NCBI GenBank assembly: GCA_903921365.1
Contig: CAIXPS010000084.1
Location: 1 to 64,000, forward strand
Reading direction: 5' to 3'
DNA: 64,000 nucleotides
Origin: an uncultured bacterium
GTDB lineage: Bacteria; Chloroflexota; Anaerolineae; J036; Brachytrichaceae
Shown here: in pieces, positions 42,142-51,017 of the stretch
Layout: each line of letters opens with the position of its first letter
How positions within the stretch are numbered: position 1 is the first letter of the stretch
Position numbers and translations under genes: made by a program
Notes under the pieces: model-generated
Told to the model about the DNA's origin: nothing
Seen by the model: the letters and a program-made list of their open reading frames with translations, nothing else
The model's database searches: none

Positions 42142-43166
42142 TGGGCGTCACTTTACTCGCGCCGCACCCGTCCCCCGCCGCGTTGCTCATCCCAGCGTTG
42201 ACGGAACTCATCCCCGCATTGATGAAGGCGGCCGATGTTCCGTGCGCCTCAGTAGCCGTGATCGACGCAGGCCGCCTGCTGTGGGCCAAGGCGTTCGGCG
42301 TCAAGCACGCCGAACTGCGCCATCCTGCCAGCATGGGGACAGTGTTTGAGGCAGCCTCGTTGAGCAAGCCTGTCGTCGCCTATGCTGTGTTGACATTGTG
42401 CGATCGCGGCCTACTGACGCTCGATACGCCGCTGTCAGATATCCTGCCGCAGCCGTACATCCCGAATGAACCGCGCCTGCGGTTGATCAACGCTCGAACC
42501 GTGCTCAGCCACAGCAGCGGCCTGCAGCACTGGATTCACGACGAGGGCGAGACACCAGCGATTCACTTCGAGCCCGGTTCGCGCTTCAGCTATTCCAGCC
42601 TCGGCTATGTCTACCTGCAACAAGCCATCGAGCATCTCACCGGCGAACCGCTCGCAGCAACGATCCAGCGCGTGGTGCTTGACCCGCTCGGCATGACGCA
42701 TAGCAGCTTTGCCTGGCGCGCCGACTACGACATCGATGCGGCAACGGGTCATGATGGTGATGGCAAGCCGGTTGCGAAGTACAAACCAGAGCAAGCGTTT
42801 GCGCCGGCGTCATTGCACACCACGCCGCTGGATTATGCGCGCTTCATGATCGCGATGATGCAGCCCGAAACCCAGTCCATCGCCCTGCGTATGCTCCAGC
42901 CGCACATCTCGATCAACGAATCGGTTGCGTGGGGGCTGGGTTGGGGGTTGGATTTTGGCGCCGGTCACGTTGGCTTCTGGCACTGGGGCGACAACGGCGC
43001 GTTCAAGGCGTTCTGCCTCGGTTATCCCGCGACCGGGTCAGGCGTGGTGATCATGACGAACGGGTTCAATGGTCTGCGGCTGGCTGCGCCGGTGGTTCAG
43101 AGTATCTACGGGTTCGACGAACCCGGCCGTGCCGCCTTCAAATGGCTGGCAGAGTTTTACAGGTAG
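42141..43166 (+). CDS. Serine hydrolase, beta-lactamase/class C fold
   Basis: A 341-residue protein of the beta-lactamase-related family. SLSKP gives the S-x-x-K nucleophile motif near residue 72, and YSSLGYVYLQ the Tyr motif; the third motif may be HWGDNGAFK near residue 285. No signal peptide, so it is probably an intracellular esterase or amidase. Start ATG shares a base with the kinase stop, showing translational coupling. Its 3' end overlaps the convergent PIN gene by 10 bases. Confidence 0.88.
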   Translation: MGVTLLAPHPSPAALLIPALTELIPALMKAADVPCASVAVIDAGRLLWAKAFGVKHAELRHPASMGTVFEAASLSKPVVAYAVLTLCDRGLLTLDTPLSDILPQPYIPNEPRLRLINARTVLSHSSGLQHWIHDEGETPAIHFEPGSRFSYSSLGYVYLQQAIEHLTGEPLAATIQRVVLDPLGMTHSSFAWRADYDIDAATGHDGDGKPVAKYKPEQAFAPASLHTTPLDYARFMIAMMQPETQSIALRMLQPHISINESVAWGLGWGLDFGAGHVGFWHWGDNGAFKAFCLGYPATGSGVVIMTNGFNGLRLAAPVVQSIYGFDEPGRAAFKWLAEFYR

Positions 43167-43597
43167 TCGTTCGGATCTGCGACCACGAAACCTTCTGTTT
43201 TGCCTGCGCGCAGAAGTTCTGCGTCGGATGCCGCCAACGTCACAGCGCGCGGCGCCGCCAGTTCGAGCAGCGCCATCGCCGCGGCGAGTTGGAGCGCGTC
43301 ATATCCGCGCAGCTTGTGCTTCATAGCCATCGTCATGGCGCGTTCGACGACGTCATCGGTCATGCGAATGACCGCGAAGCCCGTTATAAAATCGGCGCGA
43401 AACGCGGCAATTGCCGTGTGCGCCTGGCGTTCAGGTAGACGTCGCGCCATGGCGGCAACCACCTCGACGCCGGTTACTTGCGCGATATAAAGTTCAGTCA
43501 CCGGCGCCGTAGTCAGCGCATTTACCCAGGCCGTTCCACGCTCGGACACATAGCGTTTGACAAGGGCGCTGCTGTCCAGAAAGTAAATCTCTGTCAC
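43157..43597 (-). CDS. vapC: PIN-domain toxin (VapC-like)
   Basis: A 146-residue RNase-type toxin. The first acidic residue is in YFLDSSALVKRYVSE, the middle Glu in GVEVVAAMA and the later Asp in GYDALQLAAA. Start is a GTG that overlaps the antitoxin stop as TAGTG. VapC proteins cleave tRNA or rRNA to halt growth. The fold appears complete, unlike the fragment at 8442. Its expression depends on the upstream HTH protein. Confidence 0.88.
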   Translation of the reverse strand: MTEIYFLDSSALVKRYVSERGTAWVNALTTAPVTELYIAQVTGVEVVAAMARRLPERQAHTAIAAFRADFITGFAVIRMTDDVVERAMTMAMKHKLRGYDALQLAAAMALLELAAPRAVTLAASDAELLRAGKTEGFVVADPNDYL

Positions 43598-43980
43598 TAA
43601 CGACGTTCCTCAGTGATCCATTCCGATAACGTCCGATCGCCAGCGTAGTTCACGGGCTGCACCTTTGCGAATACGCGGGGCGTGTGTGTTTGCGCCTCGT
43701 CCAGCAGCCCATTCGCCTTAAGCCGGTTCGCCAATGCGAGTGACGAATCGAGGTTGTCCTGGCTGAGGTAAGCTTGCACCGCCGATATCCGCACCAGCCA
43801 GCGCTGTTTCTGCACGCGCAGCGCCGGGATGCGCTGATGGCGCACCGCGTCTGCCAGCGTCGCTAAATGAACGCCCGTCTGCCGCGCTGCTTCAGCAAGT
43901 GAGACGAATGGCCCATACTGCGCCAGCGCCTGTTCAACCCGATGCACGGCTTCTTTTTCGTCTTGTACTGGATATGTCAT
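43597..43980 (-). CDS. HTH antitoxin-like partner of PIN toxin
   Basis: A 127-residue protein. Residues about 20-45 (VSLAEAARQTGVHLATLADAVR) are an excisionase-like helix-turn-helix, followed by RVQKQRWLVRISAVQAYL, a typical wing and helix. The C-terminal 50 residues probably bind the toxin. The ATG at 43980 is preferred to an earlier start inside the operator-like palindrome. It sits directly upstream of, and overlaps, the PIN gene. Confidence 0.78.
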   Translation of the reverse strand: MTYPVQDEKEAVHRVEQALAQYGPFVSLAEAARQTGVHLATLADAVRHQRIPALRVQKQRWLVRISAVQAYLSQDNLDSSLALANRLKANGLLDEAQTHTPRVFAKVQPVNYAGDRTLSEWITEERR

Positions 43981-43983
43981 ACT

Positions 43984-44004
43984 AACTATGATAACACCAT
44001 AGTT
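43984..44004. promoter_or_regulatory. Palindromic operator of toxin-antitoxin operon
   Basis: A perfect 7-bp inverted repeat aactatg-N7-catagtt just upstream of the antitoxin start codon. The position is ideal for autoregulation by the HTH antitoxin. Confidence 0.65.
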
Positions 44005-44029
44005 ACTAAAGCACAAGCGACTTCGTCTC

Positions 44030-46570
44030 TCACGGCTGCAGCGTCAGTGTCGCCTCGGCGTTGCGCAGGACTTCGTCTTTGTTGTACAGGAATGGGTTGT
44101 ACTGGATCTCGATCCATGGGCGGATCATATCGTCGTAGTGCGGGTTGAACGCGTGGCCGCTCTGGCCGGTCGCGTGGATGGCCTGCGACTGGCTGAAGTC
44201 GTTCATGTCCACGATCATGCGCCAGGACGGCGCAGACACTACCGCAAGAGTGCGGTCTCCCGCGGCAGCGTTGATCGAGGCGCCGGCGCCGTCGTCAGGA
44301 TACGGCCCGCGGTTAAAGATGCTCTCGATCGGGGCAATGCCGCTCTTGCCCAGCGTCTGGTTGACAAACGTGATCGTGTGCAGCTGGCCGTACTGCCAGT
44401 TCTTGACATCGGCGCCGAGCCTGGCCTTGAGCGTGTCGACGGTGTCGCGCATCGTCTGGATCAAAATGTGGTCGCGCGGGTTGGTGACGCCCTTGGCTGC
44501 GTCGCTCCACCAGTGCGAGCCGGGCTCGGCCAGAAGCTTGCGCAACGCGGTTCGAATCGAGGTGTTGTCGTTGACATCGAGCGCGCTTTCTGCCAACTCA
44601 GGGCCGATGGCGCCATCGAACAGGTTGTGCGCAAGTTGGCGATAATACACCTCAAAGATGGCCGCGCCAATTGAGTTGCGCGTGGCGCGTTTATCCCACA
44701 TCTTCAACTCGGCGAGCGCGTCGTGCGCAGTCAGGTCATCGGGGATATTCAACGTGCTCAGATAGGGCAGCATCTCGACCGCGAATCCGCTGGCATTGTC
44801 ACCCTGAATCGCCTTTACGTCATCGAGGGACAGCTTATCTTTGGCGCTAATCAGTTGCTTGATCCGCCGGATGCGGTAGCCGTGATCCCAATCCTCGCCA
44901 AGGTAATAGGGGTACTGCGCGTCGACAACCGCGTTGTTGGCGGTGGCGATGAACCCTTCAGGCGGGTTATACAGCGTCGGCAGCGCGTCGAACGGAACGT
45001 AACCAATCCACTCGCTATCTCCCGTCCATCCTGGCACAGGCACGACGCCAGTGCCTTTTGCGCGGATCGGCACACGCCCTGGCATCTGGTAGCCAATGTT
45101 GCCGTCGATGTCGCCATACACGAAGTTCTGCGAGGGCGCATCCCACTCGCGCAGGGCGTTGCGGAAATCGTCCCAGTTCTGCGCGCGGTCTATTTTGAGC
45201 ACGCTGTTGAACAGGGTGCCTGGCTGTGACCCGGTCCATTGGACGGCAATCGCGTCCTTAATCGCGTCCTTACCGGCGACTGCGTCCTTGACGACCAGGT
45301 CGCTGCTTACGTCGCTCATGATTGGCCCATGTCGCGTGATGCGCACCCGCAGAGAGACAGGCGTCGGGTCGCCGGCGACATTGATCTTCTCCTCGACGAT
45401 CTGCGCGTCTTCCCACTTGCCCATGTAGTCAAACTGGTCGGGGTTAGCGGGGTTGGCGTGCTCGACATACAGGTCTTCCACGGCCGCTTTGAGGTTGGTT
45501 ACGCCCCACGCGATGCGGTTGTTGTGGCCGATGATCACGCCGGGCGCGCCGGCAAACGATACCCCGACGACATCATACGGGCAGGCCGGGCTGACGACGC
45601 GGCAGTGCAATCCCACCTGATACCAGATCGACGGCATCTGGACGCTGAGGTGCGGGTCGTTCGCAACGATCGGCTTGCCAGTCGTCGTGCGCGCGCCGCC
45701 GATCACCCAGTCGTTGCTCCCGACCTCAGGAGTATTGATCAGCCCGGTGGCTTGCTCGAAGTCCTTCGTGGCAGAGAGAAGAGAGAAGAGATATCCGAGA
45801 TTGGAGATTGGGGATTGCGTGATGAGATCAGGTTTCAGCGCAGCGGTTCCCGTAATCTCTAATCTCGAATCTCCAATCCCTCTTGAAGGGACGGTCACTG
45901 GCGCGTCACTGGGGTAAGGAGGCATGACGGCGTTGAGCAGGTCAGCGCCGCCTTTATCCAGCAGTGCCGCGCGAAGGATCTGGTCGCTGATATTCTCACC
46001 CAACTGCCAGCCCATCACTTTGCCCCACGTCAGCGTGTTCTCGACTTTCCACGGTTCGGGCTGCCAGTTGCGCCCAATCAGCCCCAGCACACGGAACTCA
46101 AAACCGAGTTTATCGGGGTTGGTCAGCGCATAGGCGTTCACGCCGGAGGCATAGGCCTCAAGCAGGTCGCGAGTCTCTGGCGGGAGCAAGGTTGCTTCCT
46201 GTGCGGCGACGCGGTTCCAGCCCAACGTGCGAATGTACTTGTCCTGCCCGAGTGCGCTCTTGCCAAACAATTCAGCCAGTCGCCCCTGCCCCACGCGTCG
46301 CCAGAATTCCATCTGGAAGTAGCGATCCTGCGCATGCACGAAGCCCTGCGCGCGGAACAGGTCTTGCGGGGTGTCGGCATAAATGTGCGGAACGCCGAAG
46401 CGGTCGCGGATCACTGTCACTTCACCGCTCAAGCCCGGCAAGTGCAGCGCGCCATCGGTTTGCGGGAACGGTTGGCGGATGAAGTAGACCAGCGCGCCGC
46501 CCGACCCAATGACGACCAGCAGCACGAGAATCACAAACACCATCAGAACTCGTCCGACAACACGACGCAT
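44030..46570 (-). CDS. Penicillin acylase family (Ntn) amidase with in-frame insertion
   Basis: A protein of about 846 residues with an N-terminal membrane anchor (VVGRVLMVFVILVLLVVIG). EVTVIRDRFGVPHIYADTPQDL starts the alpha chain; EVGSNDWVIGG near residue 285 holds the serine that becomes the N-terminal nucleophile of the beta chain after self-cleavage. NDPHLSVQMPSIWYQ and WDAPSQNFVYGDIDGNIGYQ are family motifs. It probably hydrolyses amides such as acyl-homoserine lactones. Residues about 224-265, just before the cleavage site, are coded by a GAGATT-type palindrome and look inserted. The start at 46570 has GGAG 11 bases upstream. Confidence 0.9.
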   Translation of the reverse strand: MRRVVGRVLMVFVILVLLVVIGSGGALVYFIRQPFPQTDGALHLPGLSGEVTVIRDRFGVPHIYADTPQDLFRAQGFVHAQDRYFQMEFWRRVGQGRLAELFGKSALGQDKYIRTLGWNRVAAQEATLLPPETRDLLEAYASGVNAYALTNPDKLGFEFRVLGLIGRNWQPEPWKVENTLTWGKVMGWQLGENISDQILRAALLDKGGADLLNAVMPPYPSDAPVTVPSRGIGDSRLEITGTAALKPDLITQSPISNLGYLFSLLSATKDFEQATGLINTPEVGSNDWVIGGARTTTGKPIVANDPHLSVQMPSIWYQVGLHCRVVSPACPYDVVGVSFAGAPGVIIGHNNRIAWGVTNLKAAVEDLYVEHANPANPDQFDYMGKWEDAQIVEEKINVAGDPTPVSLRVRITRHGPIMSDVSSDLVVKDAVAGKDAIKDAIAVQWTGSQPGTLFNSVLKIDRAQNWDDFRNALREWDAPSQNFVYGDIDGNIGYQMPGRVPIRAKGTGVVPVPGWTGDSEWIGYVPFDALPTLYNPPEGFIATANNAVVDAQYPYYLGEDWDHGYRIRRIKQLISAKDKLSLDDVKAIQGDNASGFAVEMLPYLSTLNIPDDLTAHDALAELKMWDKRATRNSIGAAIFEVYYRQLAHNLFDGAIGPELAESALDVNDNTSIRTALRKLLAEPGSHWWSDAAKGVTNPRDHILIQTMRDTVDTLKARLGADVKNWQYGQLHTITFVNQTLGKSGIAPIESIFNRGPYPDDGAGASINAAAGDRTLAVVSAPSWRMIVDMNDFSQSQAIHATGQSGHAFNPHYDDMIRPWIEIQYNPFLYNKDEVLRNAEATLTLQP
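45797..45882. repeat. Palindromic GAGATT repeat inside acylase gene
   Basis: The arm gagattggagattggggatt (45797-45816) is mirrored by aatctctaatctcgaatctc and following bases (45854-45882). The two arms could form an imperfect hairpin. The same words occur between genes at 21006-21043 and at 22878-22897. Here they lie within an open reading frame and keep it open. Confidence 0.75.
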
Positions 46571-46702
46571 AAGCAGGATCACTCCAGTACTAAATTTTTA
46601 ATTGAAGGCTTTAAGCGAAAGGATTATACATAACGTCGCGCAGGCGGCGTGTCAGCGCGAAACGACAAGCCGTGCCAAAATACCACCAGGAGAAATCAAC
46701 CT

Positions 46703-47584
46703 GTGAAACGAGAATACTTTGCCCTGTCTGAAGATGGCCGCGTGAACCTGACCGCCTATCTTCATAATCCCTCACCCGAATTGGCGAACTTGAGCCAGCG
46801 CCCGGCGGTATTGGTCTTGCCCGGCGGCGGTTACGCCTTTACCAGCGACCGCGAAGCCGATCCGATTGCGCTGGCCTTTCTGGCGCAGGGATTTCACGCC
46901 TTTGTGTTGCGCTATTCGATCGTGCCCTATGCCGCATTCCCCAATTCCTTGTGCGATACCTCGCGCGCGATGGAACTGATCCGCGATCACGCTGCGGATT
47001 GGGGTCTTGATCCGAACAAGATTGCGGTGTGCGGATTCTCTGCAGGCGGACACCTGACCGCAAGCCTTGGCACGTTGTGGAACGACCCCGAAGTCGTGCA
47101 GCAGTCCGGCGTCAAACCCGGTTCCAATCAGCCCAATGCCTTAATCCTGATGTACCCGGTCATCACCGCCGGACCGAACGCACACGTCGGATCGATCCAG
47201 AACCTCGCCGCCGGTCGCGATGTCGAGAGCCTGCGCGCCAGGCTGTCCTGTGAACGGAACGTCGGCCCGCATACGCCGCCGTCGTTCATCTTCCATACCT
47301 ACATGGATCAGGTCGTGCCGGTGGAGAATGCATTACTTTTTGCCGGCGCGCTCGGACAGGCCGATGTGCCGTTTGAACTGCACATCTTCCAGAACGGCGT
47401 ACATGGGCTTTCATTGTCGAACCCGCTCACCTCGAATGGATTCGCTGAAATGACCGACGTTGACGCCGCACAGTGGTTTGATTTGAGCGTCAACTGGCTG
47501 TGGCGTCTGTTTGGCCGTCCCGCGTCAGAGACGCCTATGCCGGGTTATGTGCCGGGTGTGCGCGCGAAACTAATTACACCGTAA
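46703..47584 (+). CDS. Alpha/beta hydrolase (esterase, BD-FAE-like)
   Basis: A 293-residue esterase. AVLVLPGGGYAFTSDREAD contains the oxyanion GGGY loop, CGFSAGGHLTA the nucleophile elbow (Ser near residue 115), MDQVVPVENALLF the acid region and NGVHGLSLS the His. This resembles acetyl-xylan esterase or dienelactone-type members. Start is a GTG with AGGAG 10 bases upstream; the frame runs on upstream but without coding character. It converges with, and overlaps by 11 bases, the dehydrogenase gene. Confidence 0.9.
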   Translation: MKREYFALSEDGRVNLTAYLHNPSPELANLSQRPAVLVLPGGGYAFTSDREADPIALAFLAQGFHAFVLRYSIVPYAAFPNSLCDTSRAMELIRDHAADWGLDPNKIAVCGFSAGGHLTASLGTLWNDPEVVQQSGVKPGSNQPNALILMYPVITAGPNAHVGSIQNLAAGRDVESLRARLSCERNVGPHTPPSFIFHTYMDQVVPVENALLFAGALGQADVPFELHIFQNGVHGLSLSNPLTSNGFAEMTDVDAAQWFDLSVNWLWRLFGRPASETPMPGYVPGVRAKLITP

Positions 47585-48533
47585 TCCCATTCACCACGTG
47601 GTCGCCGCCCTTGCCGTCAAAGAAGTCGGCGACATTGGCGGCCACGTATTGGCGCATGCGCACCTGCGATTCCGGCGAGTACCACGCGATGTGCGGGGTA
47701 AGGATCAGATTCGGCGTGGTGAACAGCGGTGAATCCGCCGGGATCGGCTCGATGGTGTGCACGTCGGCGGCCGCGCCGCTGATCAGGCCGCGCTGCAGCG
47801 CATCGACCAGCGCTGCCGGATCGACCACCGCACCGCGCGCGGTGTTGACCAGGATGGCGTCGGGTTTCATCAGCGCAAACTCGGCCGCGCCGATCAGCCC
47901 ACGCGTGTTGGCGTTGAGCGGCACATGGAGTGTGAGCACATCAACCTGTGGCAGCAGTTCATGCAGGCTCCTGACAAACGTCGCGCGCAACCCCGGCAGC
48001 GGCGCTGGCTTGGGGTCGTAAATCAACACGTTCATGCCCAGCCCGGCGGCCCGCCATGCGGCGGCCTTGCCGATTCGCCCGAAGCCCACGACGCCGATGG
48101 TGCGCCCGGCCAACACGCGCACGCCCGCGCGCGAGGTCAGCCAGCCGCCCTGATGCAAGACGTTATCGTGCGTCACGACACCGCGTGAGAGCGCGAACAT
48201 CAGCGCAATGGCGTGCTCTGCCACCTCGTCCATGCAGTAGTCGGGCACGTTCATGACAGCCACGCCGCGCGCAGTGGCCGCGGCGACATCAATGGTGTCG
48301 TAGCCCACGCCGTAGCGGCTGACCACGCGCACCTCAGGCAGCGCATCGTAAATGCGCGGCGTGATTTGCGCTGTTTCCAGCAACAACCCGACCGCGCCGC
48401 GACCGGCCGCGATCACCTCGTCCTCGCTGTGCGCGTTGTGATAACTGACCTCATACCCGCGCGGTTCCAGCACCGCGCGCTCAAAATCGGCATTGCCGAA
48501 AATGCTCTCCAGAATGGCGACCCGTTTGCTCAT
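47574..48533 (-). CDS. D-2-hydroxyacid dehydrogenase (SerA-like)
   Basis: A 319-residue NAD-dependent dehydrogenase. GRTIGVVGFGRIGKAAAWRA is the dinucleotide-binding glycine motif. Catalytic Arg lies in LVNTARGAVVDPAAL, Glu in VHTIEPIPADSPL and His in LTPHIAWYSPE. It lacks the ACT regulatory domain, so glycerate or related hydroxyacids are more likely substrates than phosphoglycerate. Convergent with the esterase gene. It may share a transcript with the TIM-barrel-like gene upstream (76-base gap). Confidence 0.93.
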   Translation of the reverse strand: MSKRVAILESIFGNADFERAVLEPRGYEVSYHNAHSEDEVIAAGRGAVGLLLETAQITPRIYDALPEVRVVSRYGVGYDTIDVAAATARGVAVMNVPDYCMDEVAEHAIALMFALSRGVVTHDNVLHQGGWLTSRAGVRVLAGRTIGVVGFGRIGKAAAWRAAGLGMNVLIYDPKPAPLPGLRATFVRSLHELLPQVDVLTLHVPLNANTRGLIGAAEFALMKPDAILVNTARGAVVDPAALVDALQRGLISGAAADVHTIEPIPADSPLFTTPNLILTPHIAWYSPESQVRMRQYVAANVADFFDGKGGDHVVNGITV

Positions 48534-48609
48534 GGTTTATTCCTTTTATGTGAATGGCGATTATGCAGTGGTTGTTGCCGCCGCGTAACCGCGACCGCGT
48601 GATGCGTTT

Positions 48610-49965
48610 TTAGTGCAACTGAGCGCTCAGGCTATCGGCCAGCGACCTGGATACGCGCGCCGCCAGTTCAACTTGCGTCTTTTGCTTGCGCACATCGTCG
48701 GGCATGGCGCTATCTGCAATTGCGCCGTCCAGCGCTGCCGCCGCCTGTTCGAACCGCGCCGCCGCAAAACGCGCGCGCATTGCGACATCCTCACGCAGCC
48801 ATGGGTGCTGTTTGGGTTCATCGGTCACCATGTAGAAGCCGCGCCGGTTGGCCTGCCACGAGGGCGTCATCCACGATGCGATCGGGATGTGCTGCAACGT
48901 GACGGGCAGCGGTTTCTCGAAAATACGGCGTATGGCCCAGCTTGCGTCCCACGGGAAGAATTCCATCGCCTGCGCGGTTAGTTCCCATGCCTCCAGCAGC
49001 TTTGCCCGGGCTGCTGACCCATAGGGCGCTGCCACGACTTCGAGTAGCGCGCCAAGCCCCGCCTCCGGATGCAACACATACGCGCCGAACATGGCAGTGT
49101 TCACCGAGAAGTGCGCGGGAACGAGCCCGTAGTATTCCTTGACGCCGACGACGCCTGTTGCGTGATGGAGCGCGTCCAGTTCCTGATGGATCAATCTCGG
49201 ACACGCCAGATGGGTGAGCGGTGAAATGTCCTCACCGCTGCCTCCAAAGAATCCCTCGCCGATGACCGGGATGCCGCGCCCTTGCGCCAACCGCGCCAGG
49301 TTGCGGAACCACAGGTCGGTCGTGTTCACGAACTGCACTTCGGCGATCGTGTGATGCAGGATCAGGCCGAAGTTGTCGGGGCGAATCCGGTCGACGATTG
49401 TAAAGGTCTGCCCTGCTGACAACTCCCACGGTTCCCACCACAGACGCGCGCTCGGTTTGGCGCTGCGCACGGCATCGACCATCGCTTCGAGGAACGGGAT
49501 CAGGCGCTCGTGCAGCGGGATATCATGGCAGCGCGGACAATCGCCGAACTCGCTGCACAGCCACGCCAACTGGTCGTAGGTGTAGATCATCACGTCATCG
49601 ACCTCGGGGAAGTCGAGGAAGAAGCGGTGCAGTCGATCAGCATAGCCATCGCGCACCAGCGGGTCGAGGATGCACGTTGTCACGTCGGCAACCGGGCCGA
49701 CCGGCAGGCCAAAGTGCGCCAGGGTGCGAAACCCGAACTTGCGCGCCTGCGTGACGCGCTTATGCCACTCCTGAACGTGATGGGGCTCATCAAGGTGTTC
49801 AAGATTGAGCGCTTCACCGGCAGGCCGCCACGCCCATGCAATCGCCAACTGCAGCGTGTTGATGCCGAGAGCCTTCAACGCGGTTAACTGCTGGTCAGAC
49901 CATGCAACATCAGGTGTGGTCGGATGCCCGACGATGCCAATCGTATATTCGAATCCCGTTTCCAT
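48610..49965 (-). CDS. TIM-barrel glycosidase-like protein, unknown substrate
   Basis: A 451-residue cytoplasmic protein. ETGFEYTIGIVGHPTTPDVAWSD then LKALGINTLQLAIAWAWRP looks like the first strand and helix of a glycosidase barrel. WWEPWELSAGQTFT and IPVIGEGFFGGSGED hold candidate acidic residues. A three-cysteine segment CSEFGDCPRCHDI resembles those in the glycosidase-like protein at 25114. The start at 49965 has AAGGAG 5 bases upstream; the earlier frame is not used. I do not recognise the family with certainty. Confidence 0.65.
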   Translation of the reverse strand: METGFEYTIGIVGHPTTPDVAWSDQQLTALKALGINTLQLAIAWAWRPAGEALNLEHLDEPHHVQEWHKRVTQARKFGFRTLAHFGLPVGPVADVTTCILDPLVRDGYADRLHRFFLDFPEVDDVMIYTYDQLAWLCSEFGDCPRCHDIPLHERLIPFLEAMVDAVRSAKPSARLWWEPWELSAGQTFTIVDRIRPDNFGLILHHTIAEVQFVNTTDLWFRNLARLAQGRGIPVIGEGFFGGSGEDISPLTHLACPRLIHQELDALHHATGVVGVKEYYGLVPAHFSVNTAMFGAYVLHPEAGLGALLEVVAAPYGSAARAKLLEAWELTAQAMEFFPWDASWAIRRIFEKPLPVTLQHIPIASWMTPSWQANRRGFYMVTDEPKQHPWLREDVAMRARFAAARFEQAAAALDGAIADSAMPDDVRKQKTQVELAARVSRSLADSLSAQLH

Positions 49966-50104
49966 AATGACTCCTTGTCTTGTTGAACCAACGGAATCAT
50001 AATGCAGAACCATCGATTGGTTGCGACTTGCACGTTCCAATAGGGGGTCCGCAGTATGCCTTTGTCAGTTCAATCGAGTAGCTGGAGAGAGACCCAATCC
50101 ACTC

Positions 50105-50884
50105 TCAGAACGTCACCGACAGACCGCCATCCGCGACGAGCACATGGCCGTTCACATACGTGTTCAGCGGCGAGGCCAGCCACACAATTGCCTGTGCAAT
50201 CTCGACCGGTTGCGCGGCGCGCGCCAACGGGATGCGCCGTTGCGTCACGTAGTTGTCACGGAACCAGTCGGTGTCCAGTTCGCTCTTGCCGTTCACCATC
50301 GACATCGGCGTGTCGACAAATCCCGGCGCGACGCTGTTGACGAGGATGTTGTGTGGCGCGAGTTCGAGCGCCAACGCGCGCGTGAGTTGATCCATTGCGC
50401 CCTTGGCGAGATCGTAATGAGATGCGCCTTTCTCCGCGCGGAAGGCGTGAATGGACGATACGTTGACGATGCGCCCGCCTCGACCAGCGGCGATCATCTC
50501 GCGGGCAGCGATGCGCGAACAGTGGATGGCGCTGTCGAGGTTGATGTCGAGGATGCGCCGCCATTCGTCATACGGCGCGGTCACGAAGTCGGTCACCGCG
50601 GCGACCGCGGCGTTGTTGACCATGATGTCGAGGCGGCCATACGCATCCCGCGCCGCTCGGACGATGGCTTCCGCGCCTCCAATCGTGCTCACGTCGGCGG
50701 CTACTGCAATCGCGCGCCCGCCCTGTGCGACGATGCGGTGGGCTGCTTCTTCACATACCTGCGCCCGGCGACCATTCACCACAACTGCTGCGCCCGCGAG
50801 CGCGAACAACTCCGCCGCTGCATACCCGATGCCCGTGCCCGATCCCGTGACGACCGCTACCTGTGTGTCGAACCTGATTTCCAT
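50105..50884 (-). CDS. Short-chain dehydrogenase/reductase
   Basis: A 259-residue classical SDR. VVTGSGTGIGYAAAE binds NAD(P), MVNNAAVAA stabilises the fold, and the Ser-Tyr-Lys triad is in VSSIHAF, SHYDLAK. Glucose dehydrogenase- or ketoreductase-like. It is followed by the TIM-barrel-like gene on the same strand after 139 bases, so a shared sugar pathway is possible but unproven. Confidence 0.93.
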   Translation of the reverse strand: MEIRFDTQVAVVTGSGTGIGYAAAELFALAGAAVVVNGRRAQVCEEAAHRIVAQGGRAIAVAADVSTIGGAEAIVRAARDAYGRLDIMVNNAAVAAVTDFVTAPYDEWRRILDINLDSAIHCSRIAAREMIAAGRGGRIVNVSSIHAFRAEKGASHYDLAKGAMDQLTRALALELAPHNILVNSVAPGFVDTPMSMVNGKSELDTDWFRDNYVTQRRIPLARAAQPVEIAQAIVWLASPLNTYVNGHVLVADGGLSVTF

Positions 50885-50940
50885 GCCCCGTACTTTGCAC
50901 GCGATTCACACACTTGTCAAACTGCTCTCTGCCGCATTTC

Positions 50941-50998
50941 CCCCTGCGAAGGTTGCGATTACGAAACACCCCCTGCCAACCTACGGCCTTCGCAGGGG
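50941..50998. repeat. Dispersed inverted repeat (12-bp arms)
   Basis: cccctgcgaagg (50941-50952) and its exact complement ccttcgcagggg (50987-50998) around 34 bases that contain further partial symmetry (ccctgccaacc). It sits between two minus-strand genes. No T-run, so it looks like a repeat element rather than a terminator. Confidence 0.75.
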
Positions 50999-51017
50999 TG
51001 GCGCCACGAGCAACCAC

